A DNA stretch of 64,000 nt from Saprospiraceae bacterium (GCA_020627825.1 JAHDGD010000002.1:1-64000), one strand, 5' to 3'; counted from the first letter of the stretch, positions 35,951 to 45,809 are shown. Made by a program: numbers and translations. The notes: generated by a model not told the origin, from the letters alone.

Positions 35951-36670
35951 CTACAATCTATTCTCGTTTACAACTTTAAGCAACTCATCTTTGTAATTTT
36001 TACCGATAGGAAGATGTTTTGATTTTCCATTCTCTATTAACTCAACCATATTCCCCATAAGGGCTTTAATCTTACTTGTAGATACAATATAAGATCGATG
36101 GATTCTCTTAAATTTAGAAGCTGGTAACTTTGACTCTAAGCTTTTCATTGTTTGCAGTGTAATAACACGTCCTTCTTTCAATCTAATTATTACATAGTCT
36201 TTTAATCCTTCAATGTATAATATATCATCATGGTTAACTTTTATCAGCTTTTTATCTGCTTTAACAAAGAAAAAATCTTCTCCAGTTGACTCTCCCTGCA
36301 CACTTCCTTTTCTACGAGCAATCTCTTTTTCTGCTTTGTTAACAGCCTGCATGAAGCGATCCATGGGAATCGGTTTTAATAGATAATCTGTTGCTGATAA
36401 TTCGAAACCTTCAACAGCATAATCTGAATAAGCTGTAGTAAAGATGATTACAGGTGGGTTCTGTAACGATTTAACAAAGTCTATACCCGTTATTTGTGGC
36501 ATCTGTATGTCTAAAAATATAAGATCTATAGTCTCTGTTTTTAATATTTCATTTGCTTCTATTGCATTTGAACATTTGCATACTAAATGTACATTCGGTA
36601 AATTTTCTATGTAAGATTCCAAAATGTCTTGTGCTAAAGGTTCGTCATCAACTATTATTGCATGTATCAT
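35951..36670 (-). CDS. LytR/AlgR-family response regulator (receiver + LytTR DNA-binding domain)
   Basis: 239 aa. The receiver domain (1-120) has the acidic pair in IIVDDEPLAQD, the phosphorylated Asp in LIFLDIQMPQITG (~residue 54), the Thr in IIFTTAYSDYA and the Lys in DYLLKPIPM. Residues ~135-235 form a LytTR domain (FFFVKADKKLIKVNHDDILYIEG, FKRIHRSYIVSTSKI), which binds DNA through a beta-fold. The start overlaps the partner kinase stop by 4 bp, so they are coupled. The regulon is not visible here. Confidence 0.94.
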   Translation of the reverse strand: MIHAIIVDDEPLAQDILESYIENLPNVHLVCKCSNAIEANEILKTETIDLIFLDIQMPQITGIDFVKSLQNPPVIIFTTAYSDYAVEGFELSATDYLLKPIPMDRFMQAVNKAEKEIARRKGSVQGESTGEDFFFVKADKKLIKVNHDDILYIEGLKDYVIIRLKEGRVITLQTMKSLESKLPASKFKRIHRSYIVSTSKIKALMGNMVELIENGKSKHLPIGKNYKDELLKVVNENRL

Positions 36671-37743
36671 ATGTCAATTTTTATATTTAATTGTATTGTG
36701 TAGCTATTTAAATCTTCAGTAATATGAAGTTCGTGTTTCTCTGGGTATAAAATTTGTAAACGTCTTTCTACATTGGCCAAACCTATTCCTCCACTTTTTT
36801 TCTTAGGGAATTCTATAGGTTTATAATCGCCTTTAGAATTGGTAATATCCAACTTTAAATCATCTTCTTTAACAAATAATTGAATATGTATAAAACCATC
36901 TATTAAACGCTTGTTTATACCATGTTTGAATGCATTCTCAATAAATGGAGTAAGCAAAAGAGGAGCTATTCGTTGCGCTTGGATTTCCCCTTCTATATCT
37001 AACTTTATCTCAAAGTCTTTATTCAATCGCAATTTTTCAAGTTCGATGTAATTCCTTAGGTAGTTAATCTCTTGACTAAGTAATACTTGCCTTTCATTGC
37101 ATTCGTACAACATGTAACGCATGATTTCACTTAGTTTCAGTACTGTTTGAGGTGCAGCGTCACTCTTCTTAAGTGTTAATGCGTATAAATTATTTAATGT
37201 ATTAAAAAGAAAATGTGGATTGATTTGGGATCTTAAAAAATTCAATTCTGTTTGAGTTGTTTTATATTCTAGCTCTTTTTTCTCTACATCAGATTTTTGC
37301 CAATCCGTTAGAATTTGAAAAATAGTGGAGGAAAATGCTACAAATAAACAGGATAAGAATATAAACCCTTGGTTCTCCACAAAACGCATTTGAATTTGGG
37401 GCAAACCCTGAAAAAGAATATACAGAGCAAATGTTTTTACAGGACTGATAATGACCACACTAAAGACTAAGAAAAATGTATACGTTAAATATTTTTTCTT
37501 GTGAAAATATTCCGGAATTAAGAAAAGTAAATTAAAATATACCACAAGTGCGAAAAATGCTACATTGACAAGTTCTTTAACTAAAGTGATTTTTAATTCG
37601 TATCGGTTTCGTTCAGTAATAATTAAAACAACAAGCACGACCAGCCAAAAGAATAAATGATACCATATATTCTTATTTTCAGAATTTACAAAGCGATTTT
37701 GTAAATCCCCCCACATTTTAGAAAATACATTATTTTTCATCAC
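36667..37743 (-). CDS. LytS/YpdA-type sensor histidine kinase
   Basis: 358 aa. Four membrane helices at about 25-42 (LFFWLVVLVVLII), 52-72, 82-103 and 118-142 form a small sensor domain without a large periplasmic loop. The His_kinase domain has INPHFLFNTLN (~residue 200, phosphorylated His in NPHF) and a GHKL ATPase with FIENAFKHGIN (N box) and KKSGGIGLANVERRL (G box). Signals through the overlapping LytTR regulator. A TATGATTG box 7 bp before the ATG resembles the -7 element. Confidence 0.92.
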   Translation of the reverse strand: MMKNNVFSKMWGDLQNRFVNSENKNIWYHLFFWLVVLVVLIITERNRYELKITLVKELVNVAFFALVVYFNLLFLIPEYFHKKKYLTYTFFLVFSVVIISPVKTFALYILFQGLPQIQMRFVENQGFIFLSCLFVAFSSTIFQILTDWQKSDVEKKELEYKTTQTELNFLRSQINPHFLFNTLNNLYALTLKKSDAAPQTVLKLSEIMRYMLYECNERQVLLSQEINYLRNYIELEKLRLNKDFEIKLDIEGEIQAQRIAPLLLTPFIENAFKHGINKRLIDGFIHIQLFVKEDDLKLDITNSKGDYKPIEFPKKKSGGIGLANVERRLQILYPEKHELHITEDLNSYTIQLNIKIDI

Positions 37744-37915
37744 CTTACAATCATAACTATATCTTGCACATTATTATCTTTTATATTGAAGCTTTTCGCT
37801 AAAAGTATCAAAAAGCTCGATCAAATTCTAAAAATTGCATATTACAAAATGACTTTATTAAACTAATTTCTTAGAATCACGTTCATTAGCACGTAAGAAC
37901 AATATAAAATACTAC

Positions 37916-38515
37916 ATGAGCTATACCAAAATAGAACAATACAATGAAGAGATAACCGAAAAACTCAAGAAGAATTATAAAAACATTCTAGAGTTAGTGG
38001 GAGAGGATCCTGCAAGAGAAGGATTGATAAAGACTCCAGAACGTGCTGCCAAAGCTATTCAATTTCTTACTCAAGGTTACCATCAGGACGCCCGTAAAGT
38101 AATAGAAGGAGCGTTATTTCACGAAGAATATAATGAAATGGTAATTGTTAAAGACATTGAATTATATTCGCAATGTGAACATCATATGTTGCCATTTTTT
38201 GGAAAAGCCCACATCGCATATATTCCAAATAAAACCATCGTTGGTCTTAGTAAATTACCAAGAGTAGTCGATATATTTGCGCGAAGATTACAAGTTCAGG
38301 AGAGATTAACTCAAGAAATCTTGGAATGTATTGATAGTGCTTTAAAACCTCAAGGTGTTGCAGTAGTTATAGAAGCTCGTCATATGTGTATGATGATGCG
38401 AGGAGTTCAGAAGCAAAATTCTGTAACTACTAGTTCAGCTTTCACTGGTCAATTCAGAGAAGCTGAAACACGTGCTGAATTTATGAAACTTATACATTCT
38501 TCGAAGTGCATTTAA
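37916..38515 (+). CDS. folE: GTP cyclohydrolase I
   Basis: 199 aa. Converts GTP to 7,8-dihydroneopterin triphosphate, the first step to tetrahydrofolate. Signature blocks: [18 protein letters not shown], the zinc/active-site [20 protein letters not shown] (Cys and two His), the Cys of [14 protein letters not shown], and [17 protein letters not shown] at the C-terminus. The length is normal. Followed after 33 bp by fabD, perhaps as a loosely co-transcribed pair. No strong promoter with both elements was seen upstream. Confidence 0.96.
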   Translation: MSYTKIEQYNEEITEKLKKNYKNILELVGEDPAREGLIKTPERAAKAIQFLTQGYHQDARKVIEGALFHEEYNEMVIVKDIELYSQCEHHMLPFFGKAHIAYIPNKTIVGLSKLPRVVDIFARRLQVQERLTQEILECIDSALKPQGVAVVIEARHMCMMMRGVQKQNSVTTSSAFTGQFREAETRAEFMKLIHSSKCI

Positions 38516-38548
38516 TCTCTGCTAACGATTACGAAAGCAAAAAATAAA

Positions 38549-39427
38549 ATGAAAGCATACGTTTTTCCTGGTCAAGGTGCTCAATTCGTTGGAATGGGCA
38601 AAGATATGTACGATTCTAGTACAATTGCTAAAGAGTTATTTGAAGAAGCTAACGCAATTCTAGGTTTTGACATAACCGAAATTATGTTTAATGGTACAGC
38701 AGATGAATTGAAAAAGACGTCAGTTACACAACCAGCTGTCTTTTTACATAGCGTTATAAAATCAAAAATCAGTGACTCTTTTCAACCTGATGTCGTTGCG
38801 GGGCATTCACTTGGTGAGTTTTCAGCTTTGGTTGCTGCTGGGGCTATGACCTTTCAAGACGGTCTATCTCTTGTTCAAAAGAGAGCGCTTGCGATGCAAG
38901 AAGCATGTAATGAATCCGAAAGCACAATGGCGGCAATTCTTGGTTTGGATAACGAAGTTGTTGAACAGGCTTGCGCCCAAATAGAAGAAACAGTGATTCC
39001 TGCTAATTATAATTGTCCTGGACAGCTTGTAATAAGTGGTTCCGTAAAAGGTATAGAGCAAGCGGTTACTTTACTTACTGAATTAGGTGCAAGAAGGGCA
39101 ATAATTTTGCCCGTTAATGGTGCATTCCATTCTCCTTTTATGGCTTCTGCTAAAAATTCCTTAAGTGAAGCCATTAATGAAGCAAATTTTACAACTCCTA
39201 GGTGTCCCATATATCAGAATGTTGACGCTACAGCTTATTCAAACCCAAAAAGTATAAAAGAGAATCTGATTGAACAATTAATTGCTCCAGTAAAATGGAC
39301 ACAAATTATGGAAAATATGATTTCTGATGGAGTAACTGAGTTTGTTGAGGTAGGTGGAAACGGTAAGACTCTTTCTTCTTTTGTAAAGAAAATTGATCGA
39401 TCTTTTCCTACGTCTCCTTTACAATAA
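38549..39427 (+). CDS. fabD: Malonyl-CoA:ACP transacylase
   Basis: 292 aa. Moves malonyl from CoA to acyl carrier protein for fatty-acid elongation. The oxyanion-side PGQGAQFVGMGKDMYD motif and the nucleophile motif AGHSLGEFSALVAAG (Ser ~92) are intact; the catalytic His lies in VNGAFHSPFMASA, and Arg/Gln motifs are in QKRALAMQEAC. The C-terminus VEVGGNGKTLSSFVKK is typical. Length normal. Other FAS genes are absent nearby, apart from accC 13 kb away. Confidence 0.95.
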   Translation: MKAYVFPGQGAQFVGMGKDMYDSSTIAKELFEEANAILGFDITEIMFNGTADELKKTSVTQPAVFLHSVIKSKISDSFQPDVVAGHSLGEFSALVAAGAMTFQDGLSLVQKRALAMQEACNESESTMAAILGLDNEVVEQACAQIEETVIPANYNCPGQLVISGSVKGIEQAVTLLTELGARRAIILPVNGAFHSPFMASAKNSLSEAINEANFTTPRCPIYQNVDATAYSNPKSIKENLIEQLIAPVKWTQIMENMISDGVTEFVEVGGNGKTLSSFVKKIDRSFPTSPLQ

Positions 39428-39453
39428 AAAAGTTAGCTAAAGCATATTTACTA

Positions 39454-39485
39454 TTGATTTTCCTATAGCTTTTAATGTATCTTTA
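39454..39485 (+). promoter_or_regulatory. Possible promoter of the YqgE gene
   Basis: TTG (39454-39456), 21-bp spacer, TATCTTTA (39478-39485; last base off consensus), then 5 bp to the ATG at 39491. Confidence 0.35.
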
Positions 39486-39490
39486 CGTCT

Positions 39491-40045
39491 ATGGAAGAAA
39501 ATTCTGTTGGCCAAATATTGATTTCAGAACCTTTTATGGAAGACCCCAATTTCAAGCAATCGGTCGTCCTCATATGTGATTATGAACCTGATCATGGCAC
39601 AGTAGGCTTTATTTTAAATAAGCCTCTTGATGTGAAAGTAGGTGATTTGCTCCAAGACTTTCCTGAATTTGATGAAGACATCTATATGGGAGGTCCAGTA
39701 GGCCATGATACCATACACTATGTTCACAGTCGTGGTGATGTTATTGATGATGCTGTTTTTATAAGAGATGGATTATGGTGGGGAGGTAATTTTGAAAAAT
39801 TGAAATTTTTGATTGAAAATAAAGTAATTACTGGCTCTGATATTAAATTTTTTGTAGGGTATTCTGGTTGGTCACTTGGACAGTTGGATAATGAACTGGA
39901 AATGGGTTCTTGGGTTGTTGATACAATGGACAATAATTATTTAATTAATATTCCTTCAGATAAATTGTGGAAATCATCTATGGCAAATATTTCTGACCAT
40001 CTGGCTATCATTGCAGATATTCCTGATCATCTTAATCTGAATTGA
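39491..40045 (+). CDS. YqgE/AlgH family protein
   Basis: 184 aa. Recognised from GQILISEPFMEDPNFKQSVVLIC at the N-terminus, HGTVGFILNKPLD, the GGPVGHDTIHYVH block and FFVGYSGWSLGQLDNELEMGSW, all conserved in the family. The biochemical function is unsettled (AlgH was first linked to alginate regulation). Predicted cytoplasmic. The ABC-F gene begins on its stop codon (TGATG), so the two are translationally coupled. Confidence 0.9.
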   Translation: MEENSVGQILISEPFMEDPNFKQSVVLICDYEPDHGTVGFILNKPLDVKVGDLLQDFPEFDEDIYMGGPVGHDTIHYVHSRGDVIDDAVFIRDGLWWGGNFEKLKFLIENKVITGSDIKFFVGYSGWSLGQLDNELEMGSWVVDTMDNNYLINIPSDKLWKSSMANISDHLAIIADIPDHLNLN

Positions 40046-41958
40046 TGATTCAGCTAAGCAATATTTTCATAAAATACGGAGATAGAGTTCTTTATAACAA
40101 TATCAGCTTAAGAGTTGAGAAAGGAGAGAAAATTGGACTTGTAGGAAGAAACGGTACAGGGAAATCTACCTTACTTAAAATAATAGCAGGTACTCAACGC
40201 CCTGATAATGGTCTTGTTGAATTAAACAAAGGTATTGGCTTAGCTTTTTTAACTCAGGATTTACCCGATTATGCATCTATTACCTTGTATGAACTTGCGA
40301 AATCGGCATTCGATAAATTAAATGCAATAGAGGACGAAATAAATGCAATAAATGAACGATTGGAGAAGGGTGAAATAGGAGATGGAGAGGAAGATTTAAA
40401 AGTATTTGATCGTTTAGCAGAATTGAATACCTCTTTTGAGATGTTAGGTGGAAATAACCTAGAAGCTTCAATACAATCTGTATTAACTGGTCTTGGCTTC
40501 CGCCAAAAGGAATTTCATAATGCAATGCATACGTTTTCTGGAGGGTGGATTATGCGGGCTGAGTTAGCAAGATTATTATTGAGTAGTCCAGATATTTTGT
40601 TACTCGATGAGCCAACAAATCACTTGGATATAGAATCTATTCTTTGGCTTGAGAATTATTTAGCTAAATCACATATGACAATTATCGTGATTTCACACGA
40701 TAAAACGTTTTTATCAAATGTAACTGGAAAAACAGCAGAAATAGAATTCAGTAAACTTGAGGTCTACAAAGCGCCTTATAATAAGTATTTAAAAATTAAA
40801 GAAGAACGTAGAGAAATTCAATTATCGGCGTATAAAAATCAACAAAAACAGATTGCAGAAAAAGAAAGAACGATAACTAGATTCATGGCAAAAGCTACAA
40901 AAACAAAAATGGCACAATCCATGAAAAAGCAATTGGACAAACTGGAAAGAATAGAAGCAGTTGACGAAGAAGCTGCGACGATGAAGATCCATTTTCCGCA
41001 CAGCCAGCGTTCAGGAAGGATCGTTTTAAAAGGCGATCATATAAGCAAATCTTATGGGGAAAAAAATGTTTTAGATGATATATCTATTGAGATAGAAAAA
41101 GGAGAGAAAGTTGCGTTTGTTGGTCAAAACGGACAAGGAAAGACGACGCTTGTCAAGATATTAATTGAGAAAATTAAAGCGGAAAAAGGTCAAGTTCAAC
41201 TTGGTCATAATGTTGATGTAAGTTATTATGCACAGAATCAAGCAGATAATCTAGATAATTCAAAAACACTTCTGGAAACCATGGAAGCTGTTTCACCGCC
41301 AGATATGAGAACTAGATTACGTACTATTTTAGGTAGTTTTCTATTTAGTGGGGAGGATGTAGATAAAAAAGTTTCTGTACTTTCAGGTGGAGAACGAGCT
41401 AGATTAGCTATGGCCATGATGATCCTTTATCCAGGTAATCTATTGGTATTGGATGAACCGACAAATCATTTAGACATCCAATCAAAAGAGATATTAAAGA
41501 ATGCAGTGCAGTCTTATGAAGGAACTGTATTAATTGTATCTCACGACCGTGATTTCCTAGCTGATTTATGTCATATTGTCTACGAATTTAGAGATAAAAA
41601 GATTAAAAAGTACTTAGGAGATATCAATTATTTTTTAGATAAACGGGCTGCAGATGATATGCGTGAAATTGAGATGGCAACGAAACAAAATTCTTCAAAA
41701 ACAATTACAAATTCTAAGCCATCTGTAAATCGAGAACTCCTAAAAAAGAAAAGAAGGGAAATGCAATATGTGGAACGCGATATTGCTAAGTTGGAAGATG
41801 AAAAAGAGCAATTCGAAGAGAAAATGACGGACCCTGCTTTCTTTACCAACTCAACAAGTCAAGAAGATTTAGCAAAATATAATTCGTTAAAACAGGAGTT
41901 AGAATCTAAAATGGAAGAGTGGGAGGTTTTAGCTGAATGGCTTGACACCTATGATTAA
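40045..41958 (+). CDS. ABC-F family ATPase (ribosome-associated, Uup/Ettf-like)
   Basis: 637 aa from the ATG at 40045 (a TTG just before, at 40042, is the only alternative). Two ABC domains: Walker A GRNGTGKSTLL (~residue 36) and GQNGQGKTTLV (~residue 370); signature motifs TFSGGWIMRAELARLLL and VLSGGERARLAMAMM; Walker B LLLDEPTNHLDIES and LVLDEPTNHLDIQS. A charged linker of ~80 residues (KYLKIKEERREIQLSAYKNQ) separates them, and a C-terminal coiled coil (~560-637, KKRREMQYVERDIAKLEDEK) is like Uup. No membrane domain: ABC-F proteins act on ribosomes. Overlaps the convergent RluA gene by 4 bp. Confidence 0.94.
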   Translation: MIQLSNIFIKYGDRVLYNNISLRVEKGEKIGLVGRNGTGKSTLLKIIAGTQRPDNGLVELNKGIGLAFLTQDLPDYASITLYELAKSAFDKLNAIEDEINAINERLEKGEIGDGEEDLKVFDRLAELNTSFEMLGGNNLEASIQSVLTGLGFRQKEFHNAMHTFSGGWIMRAELARLLLSSPDILLLDEPTNHLDIESILWLENYLAKSHMTIIVISHDKTFLSNVTGKTAEIEFSKLEVYKAPYNKYLKIKEERREIQLSAYKNQQKQIAEKERTITRFMAKATKTKMAQSMKKQLDKLERIEAVDEEAATMKIHFPHSQRSGRIVLKGDHISKSYGEKNVLDDISIEIEKGEKVAFVGQNGQGKTTLVKILIEKIKAEKGQVQLGHNVDVSYYAQNQADNLDNSKTLLETMEAVSPPDMRTRLRTILGSFLFSGEDVDKKVSVLSGGERARLAMAMMILYPGNLLVLDEPTNHLDIQSKEILKNAVQSYEGTVLIVSHDRDFLADLCHIVYEFRDKKIKKYLGDINYFLDKRAADDMREIEMATKQNSSKTITNSKPSVNRELLKKKRREMQYVERDIAKLEDEKEQFEEKMTDPAFFTNSTSQEDLAKYNSLKQELESKMEEWEVLAEWLDTYD

Positions 41959-42680
41959 GCTCCGTATTTTTTAAGAATGTTCCAACATGCTCTCATGTCT
42001 TTAGGCCAATCTGCAGTGAAAGTCAAGAACTCATTAGTATGAGGATGTTCAAAAGAAATAGCATAAGCATGTAAAGCTTGCCTACTTATTATAGGCCTAT
42101 GTTCTTTCAACTTATTTTCCGAGAAATTCTTTTTTAAATCTTTTAGATAATAAAAAGGTCTATTGTTGTACACTTCATCTCCTAAGATGGGCAGTTTTTC
42201 ATGGGCCAAATGAACACGAACTTGATGTGTTCTTCCTGTTTCTATTTGAATTTCCAATTTATGAAAATTTTTTACGGATTCAATTCCTTTATACCTACTT
42301 AAAGAATTTTTCCCTTTTGGGTCAATGCGTACTTTAGGTGATCTTGAATCAATAAAAATAGGTGCATCTACAACATGACTTCCATCTTTTAATGTCCCAG
42401 CTGAAATACATTGATAAGACTTTTGAACTTTATTTAGTTTAAAAGCTTCATTTAAACTGCTGTGGGTTGCCGAATCTAGCGCGAAAACAACAATCCCGCT
42501 AGTGAAGCGATCTATTCTATGATTGACGAAAATTTCTTGTTTATATCTTTGTTTTAAAATATCTCGTAGCGCTGCACATTTTAAGTTCCTTCCAGGTATT
42601 ACGGGAACACCTGGTTGTTTATTAACAACAAGGAGATGATCGTCTTTGAATATTTCAGAATAATACTTAGAAGCTGCCAT
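41955..42680 (-). CDS. RluA-family RNA pseudouridine synthase
   Basis: 241 aa. DHLLVVNKQPGVPVIPGRNL is the N-terminal KP-type block, and the catalytic Asp is in VNHRIDRFTSGIVVFALDSA. The later motif GRTHQVRVHLAHEKLPILGDEVY is the conserved RxHQxR/GD pair. No S4 domain is seen, as with the other RluA-type gene at 16448. Target uridines unknown. Its start overlaps the end of the upstream RibF-GT2 gene by 14 bp, so it is co-transcribed with it. Confidence 0.9.
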   Translation of the reverse strand: MAASKYYSEIFKDDHLLVVNKQPGVPVIPGRNLKCAALRDILKQRYKQEIFVNHRIDRFTSGIVVFALDSATHSSLNEAFKLNKVQKSYQCISAGTLKDGSHVVDAPIFIDSRSPKVRIDPKGKNSLSRYKGIESVKNFHKLEIQIETGRTHQVRVHLAHEKLPILGDEVYNNRPFYYLKDLKKNFSENKLKEHRPIISRQALHAYAISFEHPHTNEFLTFTADWPKDMRACWNILKKYGA

Positions 42681-44667
42681 TATTCGAAATATCTGAAAAT
42701 TGTTTTTTCCCCTTTACAAAATACTGAAAAACAATACTTTTATTAAAAATTCCAATTTTATTATATGAATCTCTTTTATATTTCTGAATCAGTTTTTTAG
42801 TAGATCTCCTTTTATCAAGTAAGCTGAAAAACCGTGGAATTATGTACCAATGTGCTCTTATTATAGCATACATATTTTTCGGCTTCCTTTGTGTAAGAAT
42901 CTGAATACCCGCTATTCCATCTAAAATAAGTCTCCATATAAATTTTACAAACCAAAATATACTTTCATCATTCTTAATTAGTGTAATTAGATTGTTGCGA
43001 AAATTTAGATACGTTTTATTTGGACTTTCATAAGCTAAAGTTCCTCCACCAAGATGATAAACAAGTGATTTTGGTTGAACCATAACTTTATAACCAGCTC
43101 TTTTAATTCTCCAGCAAAAATCTATTTCTTCTTGATGTGCAAAATAAGATGCATCGAATCCTTCCAAATTGTCAAATACATCTTTTCTTACAACCATAGC
43201 TGCTCCACTTGCCCAAAAAACTTCTCTTGCATCATCATATTGCCCCTTATCTTCCTCAACAGTAGAAAATACTCTACCTCTGCAGAATGGATAAGATAGA
43301 TAATCCATGTATCCACCAGAGGCACCTGCATATTCAAAACAGTCCGGATCGTTTATAGAGCGGATTTTGGGCGATACAGCCCCTATAGACTCATCATTTT
43401 CCATCATTTCTATAATAGGGTCCAACCAATTTTGGGTACATCGAATATCTGAATTAATGAGTGCTATATATTTCGTGTTAATTTGTTCCAATCCTTTATT
43501 GTAACCACCCGCATATCCATAATTTTTAGTGAATTCAAGCAGTCGATACTCAGGATGCCATTCTTTAATAAATGCAACAGACTCATCGGTACTGGCATTG
43601 TCTATTAATACAAAATCAACTTTTTCTTGTGAGGAATGAAGTGTTGAAGGTAAATAAGATTCCAGTATTTCTTCCCCATTATAATTTAAGATAACTATAG
43701 AACAATTAGCTTTATCTTCTTGATTGAATGCTTTAAATTTTTGAAGGATACCTCGAGCAGATATTTCATCTCTCCTTAATTGTAATTTAAGCGCTTCTAA
43801 GCCATCAAATTTCTCATCATCTCGGATAAAATCAATGAGTTCAAGTCTTAAATATTCTCCATATATATTCTCATTGAAGTTAAAAATATTGACCTCAATG
43901 CTCGTATTAGCATCTTCATGTAAAGTCGGTTTACGACCAATGTACAGCATCCCTTCATGATGATTTTGACCATGATGAACTTTGACAGCATAAATTCCTG
44001 AAGGTGGAATTAGTTTATGTGTATCATCTACTAAGATATTAGCTGTTTTGAAGCCTATTTTAGTTCCAACTTGCTCACCATATACTACTTTTCCAGATAT
44101 CATATATGGATAATTCAGATAGCTATTCGCTACAGCTATCTCATTATTTACAAGAGCTTTACGAATTTTAGTTGAGCTGATTGTAATATCAGCTATCTCT
44201 TGCTCTTCAATTTCAATGGTTTTGAAATCGTGTAGTTCTTCATAGGATTTCAATAGATGAATATCACCTTGACGGTTCATCCCAAATTTATGGTCATATC
44301 CTATAACAATATAAGCGGGATTGAATGTTTTTAATAGAAAAGTCTCTACATATTCTCTTGGATTTTGCTGCGAAAATTCAATTGAGAACGGTACTATCAC
44401 AACATGATCTACTCCATGTTTTTTGAATAAAGCCAGCTTTTCATCAAGTGAATTCAGTAATTGTAGCGATTTATCATGAGGGTAAATAACTTGTCTTGGA
44501 TGAGGATAAAATGTAATGATTACACTTTCACTTTTAATTTCTGCAGCAAGTTCATTAATTCGTTTGATCAATTTTTGATGGCCTTTATGTACACCATCAA
44601 ATGAACCTATCGTAATGACGGAACGCTTAAAAGAAGGTAACTGATCTAGATTTTTATGAACTTTCAT
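42667..44667 (-). CDS. ribF: Fusion of bifunctional riboflavin kinase/FAD synthetase (RibF) and family 2 glycosyltransferase
   Basis: 666 aa in one frame. Residues 1-312 are a full RibF: the adenylyltransferase motifs ITIGSFDGVHKGHQKLI and ISSTKIRKAL, then the flavokinase domain with GTKIGFKTANILV, where the usual PTAN reads KTAN. From residue ~320 (CSIVILNYNGEEILESYL) a complete rhamnosyltransferase-like GT2 domain follows, with IDNASTDESV, YGYAGGYNKGL, LINSDIRCTQNWL (DxD-type) and ASYFAHQEEIDFCWRIKRAGYKV, ending in a possible membrane-associated helix (FVKFIWRLILDGIAGIQIL). No ATG, GTG or TTG lies near the junction. Normal RibF is ~310 aa, so the extra 350 are a second enzyme. Overlaps RluA by 14 bp. 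Confidence 0.9.
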   Translation of the reverse strand: MKVHKNLDQLPSFKRSVITIGSFDGVHKGHQKLIKRINELAAEIKSESVIITFYPHPRQVIYPHDKSLQLLNSLDEKLALFKKHGVDHVVIVPFSIEFSQQNPREYVETFLLKTFNPAYIVIGYDHKFGMNRQGDIHLLKSYEELHDFKTIEIEEQEIADITISSTKIRKALVNNEIAVANSYLNYPYMISGKVVYGEQVGTKIGFKTANILVDDTHKLIPPSGIYAVKVHHGQNHHEGMLYIGRKPTLHEDANTSIEVNIFNFNENIYGEYLRLELIDFIRDDEKFDGLEALKLQLRRDEISARGILQKFKAFNQEDKANCSIVILNYNGEEILESYLPSTLHSSQEKVDFVLIDNASTDESVAFIKEWHPEYRLLEFTKNYGYAGGYNKGLEQINTKYIALINSDIRCTQNWLDPIIEMMENDESIGAVSPKIRSINDPDCFEYAGASGGYMDYLSYPFCRGRVFSTVEEDKGQYDDAREVFWASGAAMVVRKDVFDNLEGFDASYFAHQEEIDFCWRIKRAGYKVMVQPKSLVYHLGGGTLAYESPNKTYLNFRNNLITLIKNDESIFWFVKFIWRLILDGIAGIQILTQRKPKNMYAIIRAHWYIIPRFFSLLDKRRSTKKLIQKYKRDSYNKIGIFNKSIVFQYFVKGKKQFSDISNNGSF

Positions 44668-44729
44668 TCCTTGATAAACTTGCCGTAAATGTAGTCATAT
44701 TATAGCTTTACAGATATTTGTTTGCTATA

Positions 44730-45761
44730 TTATTTTATTTCATAATATTGGTCATGTTGTCGATCATAATGAAAAGCTTCATCATTATGCTGATCAAGAA
44801 TAACTTGTAATTCATCTATAGGATCAAACATGCCTTCATGTGTTAACTGGAAAGTTCCCCAGTGAATGGCAAAACTTTTTTTCGATGCAAGATCTTGGTG
44901 TGCTTTATAGGCATCTTCTGGTGCCATATGAACATGTTGCATGAAAAATCGAGGTTCATAAGCACCTATAGGAATCAATGCCAAGTCAATTGTAGGGAAA
45001 TCCTTTTTAATCTGCTTAAAATGATCATCATAACCTGTATCTCCCGCAAAATAAATTGTTTTTGAAGAAGTTGTAAACATCCAACTTCCCCATAGTGTTT
45101 TTCGGGGAGATAAAAATCGATTACTCCAGTGCTTGGCAGGTAAAAAATGAATGGACATTCCATTTTGTTCTGTTTTGTCCCCCCAGTCCATCTCCACAAC
45201 GTTTTTTATCTTAAATTTTTCAAGATAAGCTTTCATTCCTAGCCCAACATAAATCATAGGCGTATCTCTTTCATTTAGCTTTTTTAAAGTTGGTACATCA
45301 AGATGATCATAATGATCATGAGAAATTACAATAAGATCAATCTTTGGTAAATCTTCAAAGGGAATGGCAGCTGGCCTATTCCTTTTGGGGCCAGACCATG
45401 AAAATGGACTAGCTCTTTTTCCATAGACTGGATCTGTGAGAATATTTAAACCTGCATGTTGCACCAAAACCGTTGCATGATTGATTTGTTTGTAATAAAT
45501 ACTAGAATGATTATATGCCTTGTAATCAAAAGGTTTAATATGGTTTTTGATAACATCCCATTTCGATCGCTTATTTTTCAATTGGTATTGCATTAGCGCT
45601 CTGAAATCTCCCATTTCGTTTCCACTAGGATTCGAAAACTTCTTTCCATCCCAACGTTCTGTAATAGGACCTTTGTACGTGGGTACATGAAGTACTTTAC
45701 AACCATAAAAAGTAAGGCCTATTGTAACAATCAATAGGAGAAAAAGGAGATAATGAATCAT
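44730..45761 (-). CDS. MBL-fold metallo-hydrolase, NAPE-PLD/UlaG-like, lipoprotein-like N-terminus
   Basis: 343 aa from the ATG at 45761. A longer frame opens at a TTG at 45803 that lies within a palindrome (MGSSPK...), which is rejected. MIHYLLFLLLIVTIGLTFYGCKVLHVPTYKG has a hydrophobic core and a lipobox-like FYGC, so it is probably exported and lipid-anchored. Metal motif VISHDHYDHLD (HxHxDH), then FLPAKHWS, FAGDTGYDDHF and the distal His in HVHMAPEDAY and AIHWGTF. It resembles N-acyl-PE phospholipase D-type and UlaG-type lactonase families. Role unknown. The gene after the ferredoxin. Confidence 0.85.
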   Translation of the reverse strand: MIHYLLFLLLIVTIGLTFYGCKVLHVPTYKGPITERWDGKKFSNPSGNEMGDFRALMQYQLKNKRSKWDVIKNHIKPFDYKAYNHSSIYYKQINHATVLVQHAGLNILTDPVYGKRASPFSWSGPKRNRPAAIPFEDLPKIDLIVISHDHYDHLDVPTLKKLNERDTPMIYVGLGMKAYLEKFKIKNVVEMDWGDKTEQNGMSIHFLPAKHWSNRFLSPRKTLWGSWMFTTSSKTIYFAGDTGYDDHFKQIKKDFPTIDLALIPIGAYEPRFFMQHVHMAPEDAYKAHQDLASKKSFAIHWGTFQLTHEGMFDPIDELQVILDQHNDEAFHYDRQHDQYYEIK

Positions 45762-45785
45762 GAGGATAAATAAGAGTAAAATGAA

Positions 45786-45805
45786 TTTTGGGCTCGAGCC
45801 CAAAA
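45786..45805. repeat. Dispersed palindrome, perfect 20-bp copy
   Basis: TTTTGGGCTCGAGCCCAAAA: full self-complementarity. Sits between the ferredoxin stop and the MBL gene's ATG on the minus strand. Confidence 0.9.
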
Positions 45806-45809
45806 AGAA

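Noticed and set aside
42667-44667. Frameshift or two separate genes instead of a RibF-GT2 fusion
   Set aside because: The frame is continuous and both domains are complete; no ATG/GTG/TTG near the junction would allow a separate start.
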